A stretch of 64,000 nucleotides of DNA from Enterobacter asburiae (GCA_011754535.1 JAAQVN010000001.1:1798001-1862000), one strand, 5' to 3'. Positions 35,107-43,976 are shown, counted from the stretch's first letter. Notes: generated by a model not told the origin, from the sequence alone. Made by a program: numbers and translations.

Positions 35107-35194
35107 TGGCGGTGAGGGGGGGATTCGAACCCCCGATACGTTGCCGTATACACACTTTCCAGGCGTGCTCCTTCAGCCACTCGGACACCTCACC
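35107..35194 (-). tRNA. serX: tRNA-Ser(GGA), second copy (serX position)
   Basis: An 88-nt tRNA-Ser with anticodon GGA and encoded CCA, apparently identical to the copy at 31819-31906. It lies upstream of and divergent from ghrA, which is the position of serX in E. coli, so this is taken as the ancestral copy. Tandem 181-bp repeats follow its 3' end. Confidence 0.97.
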
Positions 35195-35228
35195 ATATTG
35201 TCATCCCGTTGTTGTCGGGACGGGCGCT

Positions 35229-35257
35229 AATGTAAGGAAAAGCCGAACTGCCGTCAA
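35229..35257 (-). promoter_or_regulatory. Sigma70 promoter of serX
   Basis: On the minus strand TTGACG, 17 bp, TACATT, then the GC-rich discriminator AGCGCCCG. It shares layout but not sequence with the promoter of the other tRNA-Ser copy. Confidence 0.8.
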
Positions 35258-35426
35258 CTCAATTTTTCAGTAATTTAGCGCGTTTAGACAAACTTCAGGC
35301 AACATGATTCTTAAATGTGCTGAAAGCGTCTTTTTTATCAACAACACAGTCGCGCAATAAATTTGCTATGCTGACCGTCCAGTTAAAAAGCAAACTAAAT
35401 CAGCGCAATAAAAGGCAGGAATGACT

Positions 35427-36365
35427 ATGGATATACTCTTCTATCACCCCACTTTTGATACGGCTTACTGGATTGAAGCGCTTTCTGCGGCGCTGCCGGG
35501 CGCTCGCGTTCGTGAATGGAAGCGGGGCGATAACGAACATGCCGACTACGCGCTGGTCTGGCATCCTCCGGTGGAAATGCTTCAGGGCCGTAAGCTGAAA
35601 GCCGTGTTTGCACTCGGGGCCGGCGTGGATTCCATTCTGAGCAAACTAAAGGCACACCCTGAAATGCTGCCGGAAGAGATCCCTCTGTTCCGCCTGGAAG
35701 ATACCGGAATGGGGCAGCAAATGCAGGAATATGCCGTGAGCCAGGTGCTGCACTGGTTCCGCCGCTTCGACGATTATCAAGCCTTTAAACAGCAGGCCCA
35801 CTGGGAGCCGCTGCCGGATTACCGTCGCGAAGATTTTACAATCGGCATCCTCGGCGCCGGCGTGCTGGGCTCAAAAGTGGCTGAAGCGCTTGCCCCGTGG
35901 GGCTTCCCGCTGCGCTGCTGGAGCCGCAGCCGTAAGGATTATCCGGGCGTTGAGAGTTTTGCCGGAACGGATGAGCTTCCGGCCTTCCTGAGCGGCACGC
36001 GCGTGCTGATCAACCTGCTGCCCAATACGGCGGAAACGGTAGGGATCATCAATGAAGCCTTGCTCAATCAGCTGGTCGATCAGAGCTACCTGATGAACCT
36101 GGCGCGCGGGGTGCATCTGGTCGAGCCGGATCTGCTGAAGGCGCTGGACAGCGGGAAGCTTAAAGGCGCCATGCTGGATGTTTACAGCCGTGAACCGCTG
36201 CCGGAGGAAAGCCCGCTGTGGCGACATCCGCGCGTGGCCATGACGCCGCACGTGGCCGCCGTCACGCGACCGGCCGAGGCGGTGGCCTATATCTCGCACA
36301 CGATTGGTGAAATAGAGAAGGGTAACCCGGTTACCGGGCAGGTCGACAGACAGCGCGGCTACTGA
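35427..36365 (+). CDS. ghrA: Glyoxylate/hydroxypyruvate reductase A
   Basis: A 312-residue D-2-hydroxyacid dehydrogenase that reduces glyoxylate and hydroxypyruvate with NADPH. The nucleotide loop is [13 protein letters not shown], and the catalytic Arg (LARGVH), Glu ([11 protein letters not shown]) and His (TPHVAA) are in place. The ATG at 35427 gives the E. coli length and has AGGA 7 bases upstream; an ATG at 35421 is the alternative. A terminator follows and the ycdXY genes are next, as in E. coli. Confidence 0.95.
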   Translation: MDILFYHPTFDTAYWIEALSAALPGARVREWKRGDNEHADYALVWHPPVEMLQGRKLKAVFALGAGVDSILSKLKAHPEMLPEEIPLFRLEDTGMGQQMQEYAVSQVLHWFRRFDDYQAFKQQAHWEPLPDYRREDFTIGILGAGVLGSKVAEALAPWGFPLRCWSRSRKDYPGVESFAGTDELPAFLSGTRVLINLLPNTAETVGIINEALLNQLVDQSYLMNLARGVHLVEPDLLKALDSGKLKGAMLDVYSREPLPEESPLWRHPRVAMTPHVAAVTRPAEAVAYISHTIGEIEKGNPVTGQVDRQRGY

Positions 36366-36368
36366 GAG

Positions 36369-36392
36369 AAACCCGGCGTTCGCCGGGTTTTT
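36369..36392 (+). terminator. Terminator of ghrA
   Basis: AAACCCGGCG-TT-CGCCGGGTTTTT, a GC stem with a T-run. Confidence 0.9.
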
Positions 36393-36449
36393 GCTAATAT
36401 TCGCCGCTGATAACTGCTATCCTTTGGAAAAAACGCAGAGGAGAGAAAG

Positions 36450-37187
36450 ATGTATCCCGTTGACCTGCATATGCACACCGTCGCCAGTACCCACGCGTAT
36501 AGCAACCTCCATGATTATATCGCTCAGGCGAAGCTTAAAGGCATCAAGCTATTTGCGATAACCGATCACGGCCCGGATATGGCGGATGCGCCGCACTACT
36601 GGCATTTTGTGAATATGCGTATCTGGCCGCGTCTGGTGGACGGCATCGGGATACTGCGCGGCATTGAGGCGAACATCAAAAACACCGACGGTGAAATTGA
36701 CTGCACCGGCCCGATGCTGACCTCCTTAGATCTGATCCTCGCCGGTTTCCATGAGCCGGTTTTCCCGCCGCAGGATAAAGAGACTAATACCGCGGCGATG
36801 ATTGCCACCATTGCCAGCGGCAATGTGCATATCATTAGCCACCCGGGCAACCCGAAGTACCCGATTGATATTCAGGCCGTGGCGCAGGCCGCGGCGAAAC
36901 ACCGCGTGGCGCTGGAGATTAATAACTCCTCGTTCGTGCACTCGCGTAAGGGCAGTGAAGCCAACTGTCGCGAAGTGGCTGCCGCCGTGCGTAATGCGGG
37001 TGGCATGGTGGCGCTGGGCTCTGATTCGCACACGGCCTTCACGCTGGGGGATTTCAGCGAGTGCCTGAAAATATTGCAGGATGTGGATTTCCCGGAAGAA
37101 CGCATCCTGAACGTCACGCCGCGTCGTATGCTCGATTTCCTTGAGTCGCGCGGCATGGCGCCGATTGATGAATTTGCCGATCTTTAA
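36450..37187 (+). CDS. ycdX: YcdX, PHP-domain zinc phosphatase
   Basis: A 245-residue PHP-domain protein with a trinuclear zinc site. The ligands are in HMHTVAS (residues 7-13), DHGPD, the internal Glu, HPGNP, and DSH near the C-terminus. E. coli YcdX has phosphatase activity and contributes to swarming; the natural substrate is unsettled. GGAG lies before the ATG. It is followed 20 bp later by ycdY. Confidence 0.95.
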   Translation: MYPVDLHMHTVASTHAYSNLHDYIAQAKLKGIKLFAITDHGPDMADAPHYWHFVNMRIWPRLVDGIGILRGIEANIKNTDGEIDCTGPMLTSLDLILAGFHEPVFPPQDKETNTAAMIATIASGNVHIISHPGNPKYPIDIQAVAQAAAKHRVALEINNSSFVHSRKGSEANCREVAAAVRNAGGMVALGSDSHTAFTLGDFSECLKILQDVDFPEERILNVTPRRMLDFLESRGMAPIDEFADL

Positions 37188-37207
37188 TTGAATAACGGAA
37201 TAAAATA

Positions 37208-37762
37208 ATGAATGAATTCTCCATCCTTTGCCGCGTGCTGGGCTCCCTCTATTATCGCCAGCCGCAGGATCCGCTGCTGGTTCCGCTGTTTACGCTGATT
37301 CGCGAAGGTAAGCTGGCGCAGAACTGGCCGCTGGAACAGGATGAGTTACTGGAACGCCTGCAGAAAAGCTGCGATATGCAGCAGATCTCAACGGACTACA
37401 ACGCGCTGTTCGTAGGCGAAGAGTGCCGCGTGTCGCCGTATCGTTCTGCCTGGCAGGAAGGGGCGACCGAAGCGGAAGTGCGGGCATTTCTCTCCGAACG
37501 CGGGATGCCGCTGAGCGATACGCCAGCCGATCATATCGGTACGCTGCTGCTGGCAGCCTCCTGGATCGAAGACAACGCAGGCGACGATGAAAATGAAGCC
37601 ATCGGGATCCTCTTCGAGACGTATCTGCTGCCGTGGGTCGGAACCTTTCTGGGTAAAGTGGAGGCCCATGCCACCTCTCCGTTCTGGAGAACGCTGGCCC
37701 CGCTGACGCGTGACGCCATCGCAGCAATGTGGGACGAGCTGGAAGAAGAAGCTGAAGAGTGA
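37208..37762 (+). CDS. ycdY: YcdY, TorD-family chaperone
   Basis: A 184-residue all-helical TorD/DmsD-like protein. The acidic loop EECRVSPYRSAWQEG and the SDTPADHIGTLLL segment (D-x-x-x-D-H-I) are the family hallmark. In E. coli YcdY is reported to assist metal loading of YcdX. The gene directly follows ycdX. A CRP-like site overlaps its stop codon. Confidence 0.94.
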   Translation: MNEFSILCRVLGSLYYRQPQDPLLVPLFTLIREGKLAQNWPLEQDELLERLQKSCDMQQISTDYNALFVGEECRVSPYRSAWQEGATEAEVRAFLSERGMPLSDTPADHIGTLLLAASWIEDNAGDDENEAIGILFETYLLPWVGTFLGKVEAHATSPFWRTLAPLTRDAIAAMWDELEEEAEE

Positions 37763-37773
37763 TTTTCATCACA
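37758..37773. promoter_or_regulatory. Candidate CRP site upstream of ycdZ
   Basis: AGTGATTTTCATCACA fits TGTGA-N6-TCACA with one mismatch. It overlaps the ycdY stop codon and lies 100 bp upstream of ycdZ. Confidence 0.65.
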
Positions 37774-37830
37774 AAAATTCTGCAACGATACATTTCCGCA
37801 TGCACGTACTGTGCTTTCGATCTCATTTCT

Positions 37831-37860
37831 ATGGCGCGCATCTGCTAAGATGCGCGCCAT
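37831..37860 (+). promoter_or_regulatory. Hairpin covering the ycdZ start codon
   Basis: ATGGCGCGCAT and ATGCGCGCCAT form a perfect 11-bp inverted repeat with an 8-base loop. The last two bases are the first two of the ycdZ ATG. No Shine-Dalgarno sequence is visible, so the hairpin could limit initiation, or the upstream in-frame ATG codons (37811, 37850) could be used. Confidence 0.6.
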
Positions 37861-38341
37861 GAACATATTACTTTGTATTGCGATCACGACAGGCATTCTC
37901 TCCGGTGTTTGGGGATGGGTAGCGGTGTCTCTCGGTTTATTAAGCTGGGCTGGCTTCCTGGGCTGCACGGCCTATTTCGCCTGTCCTCAGGGCGGGCTGA
38001 AAGGGCTCTTTATCTCAGGCTGCACGCTGATGAGCGGCGTGATCTGGGCGCTGGTCATCATGAAGGGCAGCGCGCTGGCGCCGCATCTGGAGATGCTGGG
38101 GTACGTCATGACGGGGGTTGTCGCCTTCCTGATGTGCATCCAGGCGAAGCATCTGCTGCTGTCGTTCGTGCCGGGCACCTTTATGGGGGCCTGCGCGACC
38201 TTCGCCGGGCAGGGGGACTGGAAGCTGGTGGTTCCTTCCCTGGCGCTGGGACTGCTGTTTGGCTACGCCATGAAGAACAGCGGCCTTTGGCTGGCGGCGC
38301 GACGGGAAAAAACGCAAAACATCACCGCGGTGAGTGAATAA
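37859..38341 (+). CDS. ycdZ: YcdZ, DUF1097 inner-membrane protein
   Basis: A 160-residue membrane protein with about five membrane segments, of the DUF1097 family; close to E. coli YcdZ throughout (MNILLCIAITTGILSG, then WGWVAVSLGLLSWAGFLGCT). Function unknown; it looks like a small transporter or anion-permeability protein. The start at 37859 is set by alignment with E. coli; the frame extends upstream to 37811. A CRP-like site and a start-codon hairpin lie upstream. Confidence 0.9.
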   Translation: MNILLCIAITTGILSGVWGWVAVSLGLLSWAGFLGCTAYFACPQGGLKGLFISGCTLMSGVIWALVIMKGSALAPHLEMLGYVMTGVVAFLMCIQAKHLLLSFVPGTFMGACATFAGQGDWKLVVPSLALGLLFGYAMKNSGLWLAARREKTQNITAVSE

Positions 38342-38372
38342 AAAAAGGCGAGATAATCATCTCGCCTTTTTT
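38341..38372. terminator. Bidirectional terminator between ycdZ and csgG
   Basis: AAAAAAGGCGAGAT-AATC-ATCTCGCCTTTTTT, with A and T tracts on both sides, serves both convergent genes. Confidence 0.93.
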
Positions 38373-38384
38373 ATGCGCTGCCTG

Positions 38385-39218
38385 TCAGGATTCCGGAGGC
38401 ACCGACATATCACGGTATTTCACCAGGATCGGGTTCTGCACGTCCGCTTTGTTTTGCAGATCCCACAGCCCGCGATCGATACCATCGTTAATTAAGAAGA
38501 TCACGCCGGTTTCAATGGCTGACATCAGACACATCATGACCGGTTCGTTAGAGGTGTAGCCAATTTCACCCTCCAGCAGACGCTGGTAGTCGATGAAGCG
38601 GAATACCCCAGCCTGAACTTCATAAGACAGTATCGTTTTGCTGGTGTTGACCGAGGAGAGCACTTCACCGGTACTGACGTTAACGACGCGCAGGTTAACC
38701 GCAATTTGGTCGAGCTGGTACTGGGTATCCGCGCCGATACCGAAGTAGCGCGCCCCAACGCCGCCCGATTTTACGTTACTCTCGTAACCGATAATCGAAC
38801 CCTCAATCATCACGTTTGCGGCGGCCAGCGACTGCAGAGGCATCCGGTTATTGTCCGCGACGGTGCCATTCTCCTGCGCGGCGCGAATGATTTTGCGTTC
38901 ATTTAACAGGTTCTGAAGCCCCTGGCGTTCCAGCGGTATAAACCAGTGCGAATCCTTCAGTGCGGTCACCAGCATGGCGGTGGCGCTTTGCGGCACCGCG
39001 GTGGAGAAGTTACTTGCCGGGTAAGGCTTAAATTGCCCGGTTTCATCCTGAATGTTGTATACCGAGACAAATATCTTGCCCGTAGGTGAAGGCAAATGGG
39101 TTAAATCACGATAACTCTGGGCCCGGGGCATTAATGTTGGTTTTGCAGCTTCTTTAGGTGGAGCAGTTAAACAACCGCTCAATAAGCACACTGCAACAAA
39201 TATCAGGAAGCGCTGCAT
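38385..39218 (-). CDS. csgG: CsgG, curli secretion lipoprotein channel
   Basis: A 277-residue outer-membrane lipoprotein that forms the nonameric curlin export channel. The lipobox LSGC puts the lipid on Cys16. The constriction residues appear in the FSTAVPQSATAM and GVGARYFGIGADTQYQLDQIAVNLRVV segments. Last gene of csgDEFG, 26 bp after csgF, ending at a bidirectional terminator. Confidence 0.97.
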   Translation of the reverse strand: MQRFLIFVAVCLLSGCLTAPPKEAAKPTLMPRAQSYRDLTHLPSPTGKIFVSVYNIQDETGQFKPYPASNFSTAVPQSATAMLVTALKDSHWFIPLERQGLQNLLNERKIIRAAQENGTVADNNRMPLQSLAAANVMIEGSIIGYESNVKSGGVGARYFGIGADTQYQLDQIAVNLRVVNVSTGEVLSSVNTSKTILSYEVQAGVFRFIDYQRLLEGEIGYTSNEPVMMCLMSAIETGVIFLINDGIDRGLWDLQNKADVQNPILVKYRDMSVPPES

Positions 39219-39244
39219 GATCGTTGTCCTTATTTAGCTATTGT

Positions 39245-39658
39245 TTAAAAGTCAGTTGAATTATTTTGCAGGCCGGAAACCTCTATGGTGGAGGTTTTTC
39301 CGGTTTTACGATCGGTCACATTCAACTGGAGCTGTCCGTCCCTGTTGGCGATGTCGACAATAAAGTCGTTGGTCATCATTCGGCCGGGTTTGCCGGTATT
39401 AATGTTGGTCAGCAATCCCCCTAAAATCTGCGACTGGATAGCCTGGGTGAAGTTATCCAGTGCGGAAGGGGTATCAACGGTAAAATCCTGATAGCTCGGA
39501 TCTTTATAAGAGTTTTGTGCCTGGGCTTGATTCAGCAGAAAGGCACCGTTGTTGGGGTTGCCGCCAAAGTTAGGGTTACGGAACTGGAAGGTCATATTTC
39601 CGGCCCAGCTAAGGGGAGCAATAAGCATGATCGAAACAACTGCATATGCAATACGCAT
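39245..39658 (-). CDS. csgF: CsgF, curli nucleation-anchoring protein
   Basis: A 137-residue secreted protein with a signal peptide (residues 1-19). The mature N-terminus, starting [19 protein letters not shown], inserts into the CsgG channel and couples it to CsgB. It lies in csgDEFG, 23 bp after csgE. Confidence 0.97.
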   Translation of the reverse strand: MRIAYAVVSIMLIAPLSWAGNMTFQFRNPNFGGNPNNGAFLLNQAQAQNSYKDPSYQDFTVDTPSALDNFTQAIQSQILGGLLTNINTGKPGRMMTNDFIVDIANRDGQLQLNVTDRKTGKTSTIEVSGLQNNSTDF

Positions 39659-39681
39659 GACAGCCTCCGCATATCGGTTCG

Positions 39682-40071
39682 CTAGAACTCATCTTTTGCT
39701 AAATCGCTGGTGCTTAATAGGGCTTTATCTATTTGCAGGCGATTAATAGCGTCTTCAGTTTGAGCCAGTGCTAAGGCTACGTTTTTATCGAAGTCTGTTT
39801 TCGAGGGGAATAAAAACGTTTGATAAATAACGTCCTGATTGGCCGTTATGGTTATCCAGCTTCCCCAACGTGCACTGGGCCGCTCGTTGATTGTTAAATT
39901 ACCCGTGTAGGGACTGTCCCATTTATCGCTGAAGGCCCGGTAAAAGCTGTGCCCGATCGATGAGACCGTGTGGTCAGTTAACAATCCGGGAACTTCGACC
40001 TCAACGGCCTGTAGGTTCCCAGCAGCGAGCAGGAGACTCGCTGCGGCGATCCAACTCAACGTGCGCTTCAT
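39682..40071 (-). CDS. csgE: CsgE, curlin secretion specificity factor
   Basis: A 129-residue periplasmic protein with a signal peptide ending LQA. It caps CsgG and guides CsgA to it. It starts 4 bp after csgD, indicating translational coupling. The family block [22 protein letters not shown] is present. Confidence 0.97.
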   Translation of the reverse strand: MKRTLSWIAAASLLLAAGNLQAVEVEVPGLLTDHTVSSIGHSFYRAFSDKWDSPYTGNLTINERPSARWGSWITITANQDVIYQTFLFPSKTDFDKNVALALAQTEDAINRLQIDKALLSTSDLAKDEF

Positions 40072-40075
40072 GTCA

Positions 40076-40726
40076 TTAACGCCTGAGGTTATCGTTTGCC
40101 CATGAAACAGCCTGAGTTCGGTTTTTAACAGCTATCTTCTTGAAAAGATTATAAAGGTGCGTCTTCACCGTATTTTCGCTGATAAATAACGAACGGGCGA
40201 TTTCAATATTTGAAGCACCAATGCGTAATTTGTTCAGGATCTCTTTCTCACGGTGGGTGAGTAGCGCTGATTCCGAACTGTTATAGCGGTAATTTCCGGA
40301 GTGCGTGATGAGGTAGCTGGCCAGCTTTTGCGAGAAATAGCATTCGCCGCGCAATATGCCTTGCAGACCATCTACCACCCGAACCTCTTCTTCAGTGACG
40401 TAGAACACGCCATTGATATGCGGCCAGCTTTCAATATCTCTGAAAGGATATTCATCAGGCGTATTCAATAATAACACGCGGATATTATTGTTTTTCCTGC
40501 TTAAGTTATCTTGCCAGTAATGGATAAGCTTTTTATCGGCCTCCATCATATCAAACAGAATGATGCTGCCAGGCGCAATATCATCAAAAGAACGTTGAAT
40601 ATTATGCAATTTCCCGTTCAGTGATAAAGATTGCTTTAAATGTTGTAATAAAGCTGTCGCTTGCAGAGAAGGTTTTGTGATCAACAGTAATGTATGACCA
40701 TGTAAACTATGGACTTCATTATACAT
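40076..40726 (-). CDS. csgD: CsgD, master regulator of biofilm
   Basis: A 216-residue LuxR/FixJ-type regulator. The N-terminal receiver-like domain is followed by the LuxR helix-turn-helix (about residues 148-210) with [43 protein letters not shown]. It activates csgBAC and, in E. coli, cellulose genes via dgcC. The ATG at 40726 is set by length and by GGGG upstream; the frame to 40864 runs through the leader. A long structured leader lies upstream. Confidence 0.97.
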   Translation of the reverse strand: MYNEVHSLHGHTLLLITKPSLQATALLQHLKQSLSLNGKLHNIQRSFDDIAPGSIILFDMMEADKKLIHYWQDNLSRKNNNIRVLLLNTPDEYPFRDIESWPHINGVFYVTEEEVRVVDGLQGILRGECYFSQKLASYLITHSGNYRYNSSESALLTHREKEILNKLRIGASNIEIARSLFISENTVKTHLYNLFKKIAVKNRTQAVSWANDNLRR

Positions 40727-40874
40727 GATGAAACCCCACTTATTTTTGGCACCTGACAGCCGCCCTCTCTGTAAACAAGAGGGCACCAGAAGTACTGACA
40801 GATGTTGCACTGCTGTGTGTAGAAACAGAACATAACCTCCACAGGGAGGTAAATATAAAACCAATTTCGTACAT
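40727..40874 (-). promoter_or_regulatory. csgD 5' leader with two hairpins
   Basis: The region before csgD holds GCCCTCT/AGAGGGC (40762-40768 with 40778-40784) and ACCTCC/GGAGGT (40835-40840 with 40845-40850). E. coli csgD has a ~147-nt leader with two stem-loops bound by the small RNAs OmrA, OmrB, McaS, RprA and GcvB, and the layout here agrees. The transcription start is assumed, not read. Confidence 0.6.
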
Positions 40875-41482
40875 CTAATTTCAATCTAGCTTTTACGAGT
40901 TTTAAAGCAAGTGTTAATCATGTAACAAGATGTAAAAATCAATATTAATTTGTGTAAATTGCAGATTTTTAATGTTGTTATTTGATATGAAAGTTGTACA
41001 TGTAAATAGTTGTGCATAGATTTTAAAAATCATACAAATATTATCAATCAATTGATATTTAAAAGTATTTATTATTTTATTTGGTATGTGTCAAGGTATG
41101 AGTAACTGATACTTTCTAAGTCATACCGTTCTGGTTTTTCTGGCTTAAGAAAACTCGCCTTGTGTCACGCACTAAAGAAAATGTCATCCTGGCGTTACGC
41201 TTAAACAACGCGGGAAGGGGCATGGGCGGCTTTCTCGCCGTTGTACAGCATGCCACGCATAAATATTTCATAAAAAATAAAACCGGCCTGAGTAATGCCT
41301 TTTATGGTGCAAGTTACAACTTTGTGGTGAGCTGAAAAATAAAAATAAGCCGCGCGGGTGAGATATTTAAAATGTTTCAGCGGACATACTCTTCACCGTA
41401 ACGACGCGTTAACAAAAAAACGAGTCGTTTAATACGAAATACGATCAAGGTGTTTTCAGGTAGCCGGGTCCAGGGTGACAAC
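40875..41482. promoter_or_regulatory. csgD-csgB intergenic control region
   Basis: With the leader it makes a 756-bp space between the divergent curli operons, about the size in E. coli. It is strongly AT-rich (about 40910-41100), as expected for H-NS, IHF, OmpR and other regulators known to bind here. CGGGTGAGATA at 41355-41365 is a full match to the CsgD consensus CGGGKGAGNKA, 117 bp before csgB. No gene is seen. Confidence 0.8.
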
Positions 41483-41938
41483 ATGAAAAACACAGCGTTA
41501 TTTTTGATGTTTACATTACTGGGTGCGCCTGGATTTGTAACCGCATCGAATTCAGATTTGGCAAACGCTGAATATAATTTTGCGGTTAATGAATTAAGTC
41601 ATTCATCATTAAATCAGGCAGCCATTATTGGTCAACAGGGCGTGTTTAATGACGCTCAGCTTCGCCAGGAAGGATCGAAACTCTTGTCCGTCATTTCCCA
41701 GGATGGGGCAGGCAACAGAGCGAGAGTTGATCAATCAGGGACTTATAATATTGCCTGGATCGATCAGAGCGGTAACGGGAACGATGCAGGCATTACGCAG
41801 GATGGATATGGTAATAGTGCGAAAATTATCCAGAAAGGGTCGGGTAATAGAGCAAATATTACGCAGTACGGTACGCAGAAAACCGCAGTTGTAGTGCAGA
41901 AACAGTCGCAGATGGCAATTCGCGTTATTCAGCGCTAG
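41483..41938 (+). CDS. csgB: CsgB, curli nucleator
   Basis: A 151-residue minor curlin that nucleates CsgA polymerisation on the cell surface. It has a signal peptide (residues 1-21, ending VTA) and five repeats of the curlin type with N/Q/G ladders (such as QEGSKLLSVISQDGAGNRARV and QSGNGNDAGITQDGYGNSAKI). The last repeat is basic (TAVVVQKQSQMAIRVIQR), as in E. coli, where it anchors to CsgF. The ATG at 41483 is chosen over 41450, which lies outside the signal peptide. Confidence 0.96.
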   Translation: MKNTALFLMFTLLGAPGFVTASNSDLANAEYNFAVNELSHSSLNQAAIIGQQGVFNDAQLRQEGSKLLSVISQDGAGNRARVDQSGTYNIAWIDQSGNGNDAGITQDGYGNSAKIIQKGSGNRANITQYGTQKTAVVVQKQSQMAIRVIQR

Positions 41939-41979
41939 TTATTTCGCGACGACGTTAATCAATCCGATGGGGGTTTACC

Positions 41980-42438
41980 ATGAAATTTATCAAAGTGGCA
42001 GCACTTGCAGCAATCGTAGTTTCTGGTAGTGCTATGGCTGGTATGATTAATCAGGGCGGATGGGGTCATGGACACGGTCATGGTCAGGGCGGATACAGTG
42101 GTCCAAATTCAACTCTGAATATTTACCAGAACGGTGGCGGTAACTCAGCGCTGGCCCTGCAGACGGATGCCAGAAATTCCGTTCTGAATATTAGCCAGAC
42201 CGGTGGTGGTAACGGGGCTGATGTCGGTCAGGGTTCTGACGACAGTAAAATCAACCTGACCCAGAACGGTTTCGGCAACAGTGCGACACTCGATCAGTGG
42301 AACAGCAAAAAATCCGTTATGAATGTTAGCCAGTACGGCGGCCTTAACGGTGCGCTCGTAGACCAGACGGCGTCTAACTCCACTGTCAACGTGACCCAGA
42401 TTGGGTTTGGTAACCACGCGACAGCGCATCAGTACTGA
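41980..42438 (+). CDS. csgA: CsgA, major curlin subunit
   Basis: A 152-residue amyloid subunit. Signal peptide residues 1-20 (ending AMA), then an N-terminal Gly/His-rich segment, then five repeats of S-x5-Q-x-G-x-G-N-x-A-x3-Q. The third repeat contains Gly-Gln gatekeeper variation (ADVGQGSDDSK). CsgA is exported through CsgG and polymerises on CsgB. It lies 41 bp after csgB; a terminator follows before csgC. Confidence 0.97.
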   Translation: MKFIKVAALAAIVVSGSAMAGMINQGGWGHGHGHGQGGYSGPNSTLNIYQNGGGNSALALQTDARNSVLNISQTGGGNGADVGQGSDDSKINLTQNGFGNSATLDQWNSKKSVMNVSQYGGLNGALVDQTASNSTVNVTQIGFGNHATAHQY

Positions 42439-42455
42439 TACTGAAATCTGGACTA

Positions 42456-42488
42456 CAAAAAAACAGGGCTGATGCCCTGTTTTTTTTC
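42456..42488 (+). terminator. Terminator/attenuator between csgA and csgC
   Basis: AAAAAAACAGGGC-TGAT-GCCCTGTTTTTTT. Its position inside csgBAC implies that only part of the transcripts continue into csgC. Confidence 0.92.
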
Positions 42489-42499
42489 GGGAGTTCCTC

Positions 42500-42832
42500 A
42501 TGAATACCTTCATTCTCCTTGCCGCGCTTTCCGGGCAGATCGCTTTTAAAACGTCACAGCAGGGAAATATGACAACCATTATTCCGCAGGTCATTTTGTC
42601 GGAACCGTGTGATTGTCAGGTTCAGATCCTCTCACTGAAAGAAGGGCAGAGTGGGCAAAGTGCTTCACGGCAGCAAAATACCCTTTTTATCCCCGCTAAT
42701 CAGGCGATTGATTTAACGCGGTTGAGTTTAACTATTTTTGCGGGAGACACGGTAAAAATCGTAGTCACCGTCACGGATGGAAAAGCGCTTCATTTATCAC
42801 AGCAGTGGTCGCCAGCCGGGGGTACGCTGTAA
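42500..42832 (+). CDS. csgC: CsgC, curlin aggregation inhibitor
   Basis: A 110-residue periplasmic immunoglobulin-like chaperone that prevents early amyloid formation by CsgA. The C-x-C motif (EPCDCQVQ) is present, as in E. coli CsgC. A short hydrophobic N-terminus serves as signal. CGGGAG precedes the ATG. Confidence 0.95.
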   Translation: MNTFILLAALSGQIAFKTSQQGNMTTIIPQVILSEPCDCQVQILSLKEGQSGQSASRQQNTLFIPANQAIDLTRLSLTIFAGDTVKIVVTVTDGKALHLSQQWSPAGGTL

Positions 42833-42982
42833 ATATTCATGAAATCAATGTATTGCGAATATTTGCCGTTGAACTAAGCTGTTATCAGGAACTGCGTTGT
42901 TTGGTTCCGTAACGTCAGCCTTCGTTTGCATAATGAAGCGCGTTTGCCCCTCATGGACGATTTTCATTGAGGAGTACATATC

Positions 42983-43303
42983 GTGACCCACTATTTTGCT
43001 CATCTTATTTCAGGTCTGGGCCTGCTCGTTTCTGCTTTTATCGCTCCAGCTTATTCAGCCACTATTGCAGAAGGTGGTGTTATTCACTTTCGCGGTGCAA
43101 TCGTTGCTGACCCTTGTGAAGTCACACCGCAACAGCGGCAGCTTGCGCTGTCATGCCCGGAAAAAAACCGTATGCAAACGCGTACGATCAGCTATGACGA
43201 TGCGCTGAACGGCAAGTCGACGGCTTCCAGCCTGGCGACAGTGAATATGACGTACCTGAATCCTGAAAAAACGCTCGCGGTTGTTCAGATCCAGTACCGT
43301 TAG
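42983..43303 (+). CDS. ymdA: YmdA, small exported protein
   Basis: A 106-residue protein with a signal peptide (residues 1-25, ending YSA) and two Cys (DPCEV and LSCPE) likely paired in the periplasm. Same locus as E. coli ymdA. Overall it resembles a minor fimbrial subunit fold in outline, but function is not known. It uses a GTG start with GAGGAG upstream. Confidence 0.88.
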   Translation: MTHYFAHLISGLGLLVSAFIAPAYSATIAEGGVIHFRGAIVADPCEVTPQQRQLALSCPEKNRMQTRTISYDDALNGKSTASSLATVNMTYLNPEKTLAVVQIQYR

Positions 43304-43405
43304 TACCCGTGCGCGCCCGCTGGTGGGCGCGGTTTTAGGCCTGTCGTTTTCTCAATAACCCCTCTGCGATACACTTATAAAAAAGGCGGGCAGCAGAGGG
43401 GCTTT

Positions 43406-43948
43406 ATGAAACCGCAAATTGAAGTTATTCATGGCGATATTACGACCGTCCATGTCGACGTCATCGTCAATGCGGCCAATCCTTCCCTGATGGGGGGAGG
43501 AGGAGTAGACGGCGCTATTCATCGGGCTGCCGGACCGCAGTTACTGGAAGCCTGTAAAATCGTGCGTCAGCAACAGGGTGAATGCCCTCCGGGACATGCG
43601 GTGATTACGCTTGCGGGCAACCTTCCCGCCAACGCGGTGATTCATGCTGTCGGGCCCGTGTGGCATGGCGGCGATCGGAATGAAGCGAGTCTTCTGGAAG
43701 AGGCATACCGGAACTGTCTACGGCTTGCCGCCGACAACGGCTTCAAAACGATGGCGTTTCCGGCCATCAGCACCGGCGTGTATGGTTATCCAAAGGCGGC
43801 TGCGGCGGCCATCGCCGTAGATACCGTCTACCGTTATCTTTCACTCAAGCCGCTGCCAGAGAAGGTGATTTTTGTCTGCTTCGATGAAGACACCACGCAT
43901 CTGTATCAGCGTCTTTTGACTCAGCGCAGGCAAGAGCTGGAAAGCTGA
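43406..43948 (+). CDS. ymdB: YmdB, O-acetyl-ADP-ribose deacetylase (macrodomain)
   Basis: A 180-residue macrodomain protein that deacetylates O-acetyl-ADP-ribose and, in E. coli, inhibits RNase III. The ADP-ribose-binding motifs [23 protein letters not shown] and [13 protein letters not shown] are intact. GAGGGG lies before the ATG. In K-12 clsC follows directly; here there is none. Confidence 0.95.
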   Translation: MKPQIEVIHGDITTVHVDVIVNAANPSLMGGGGVDGAIHRAAGPQLLEACKIVRQQQGECPPGHAVITLAGNLPANAVIHAVGPVWHGGDRNEASLLEEAYRNCLRLAADNGFKTMAFPAISTGVYGYPKAAAAAIAVDTVYRYLSLKPLPEKVIFVCFDEDTTHLYQRLLTQRRQELES

Positions 43949-43955
43949 AGCAAGG

Positions 43956-43976
43956 GCGGCGCACTCCGTGCGCCGC
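43956..43976. terminator. Hairpin between ymdB and opgC
   Basis: GCGGCGCAC-TCC-GTGCGCCGC is a 9-bp stem between convergent stops, without a clear U-tract. Confidence 0.5.

Noticed and set aside
34762..35115. Long open frame across the tRNA-Ser repeats on the plus strand, with a C-terminus like YGGEGGIRTPDT
   Set aside because: It is antisense to a tRNA gene and its repeats, the open frame follows from the 181-bp period not being a source of stops, and such GGEGGIRTPDT peptides are known mis-annotations over tRNA genes.
31819..35194. Prophage or integrative element bounded by tRNA-Ser copies
   Set aside because: No integrase, excisionase or phage gene lies between the tRNA copies, and both tRNA genes are full length with their own promoters.
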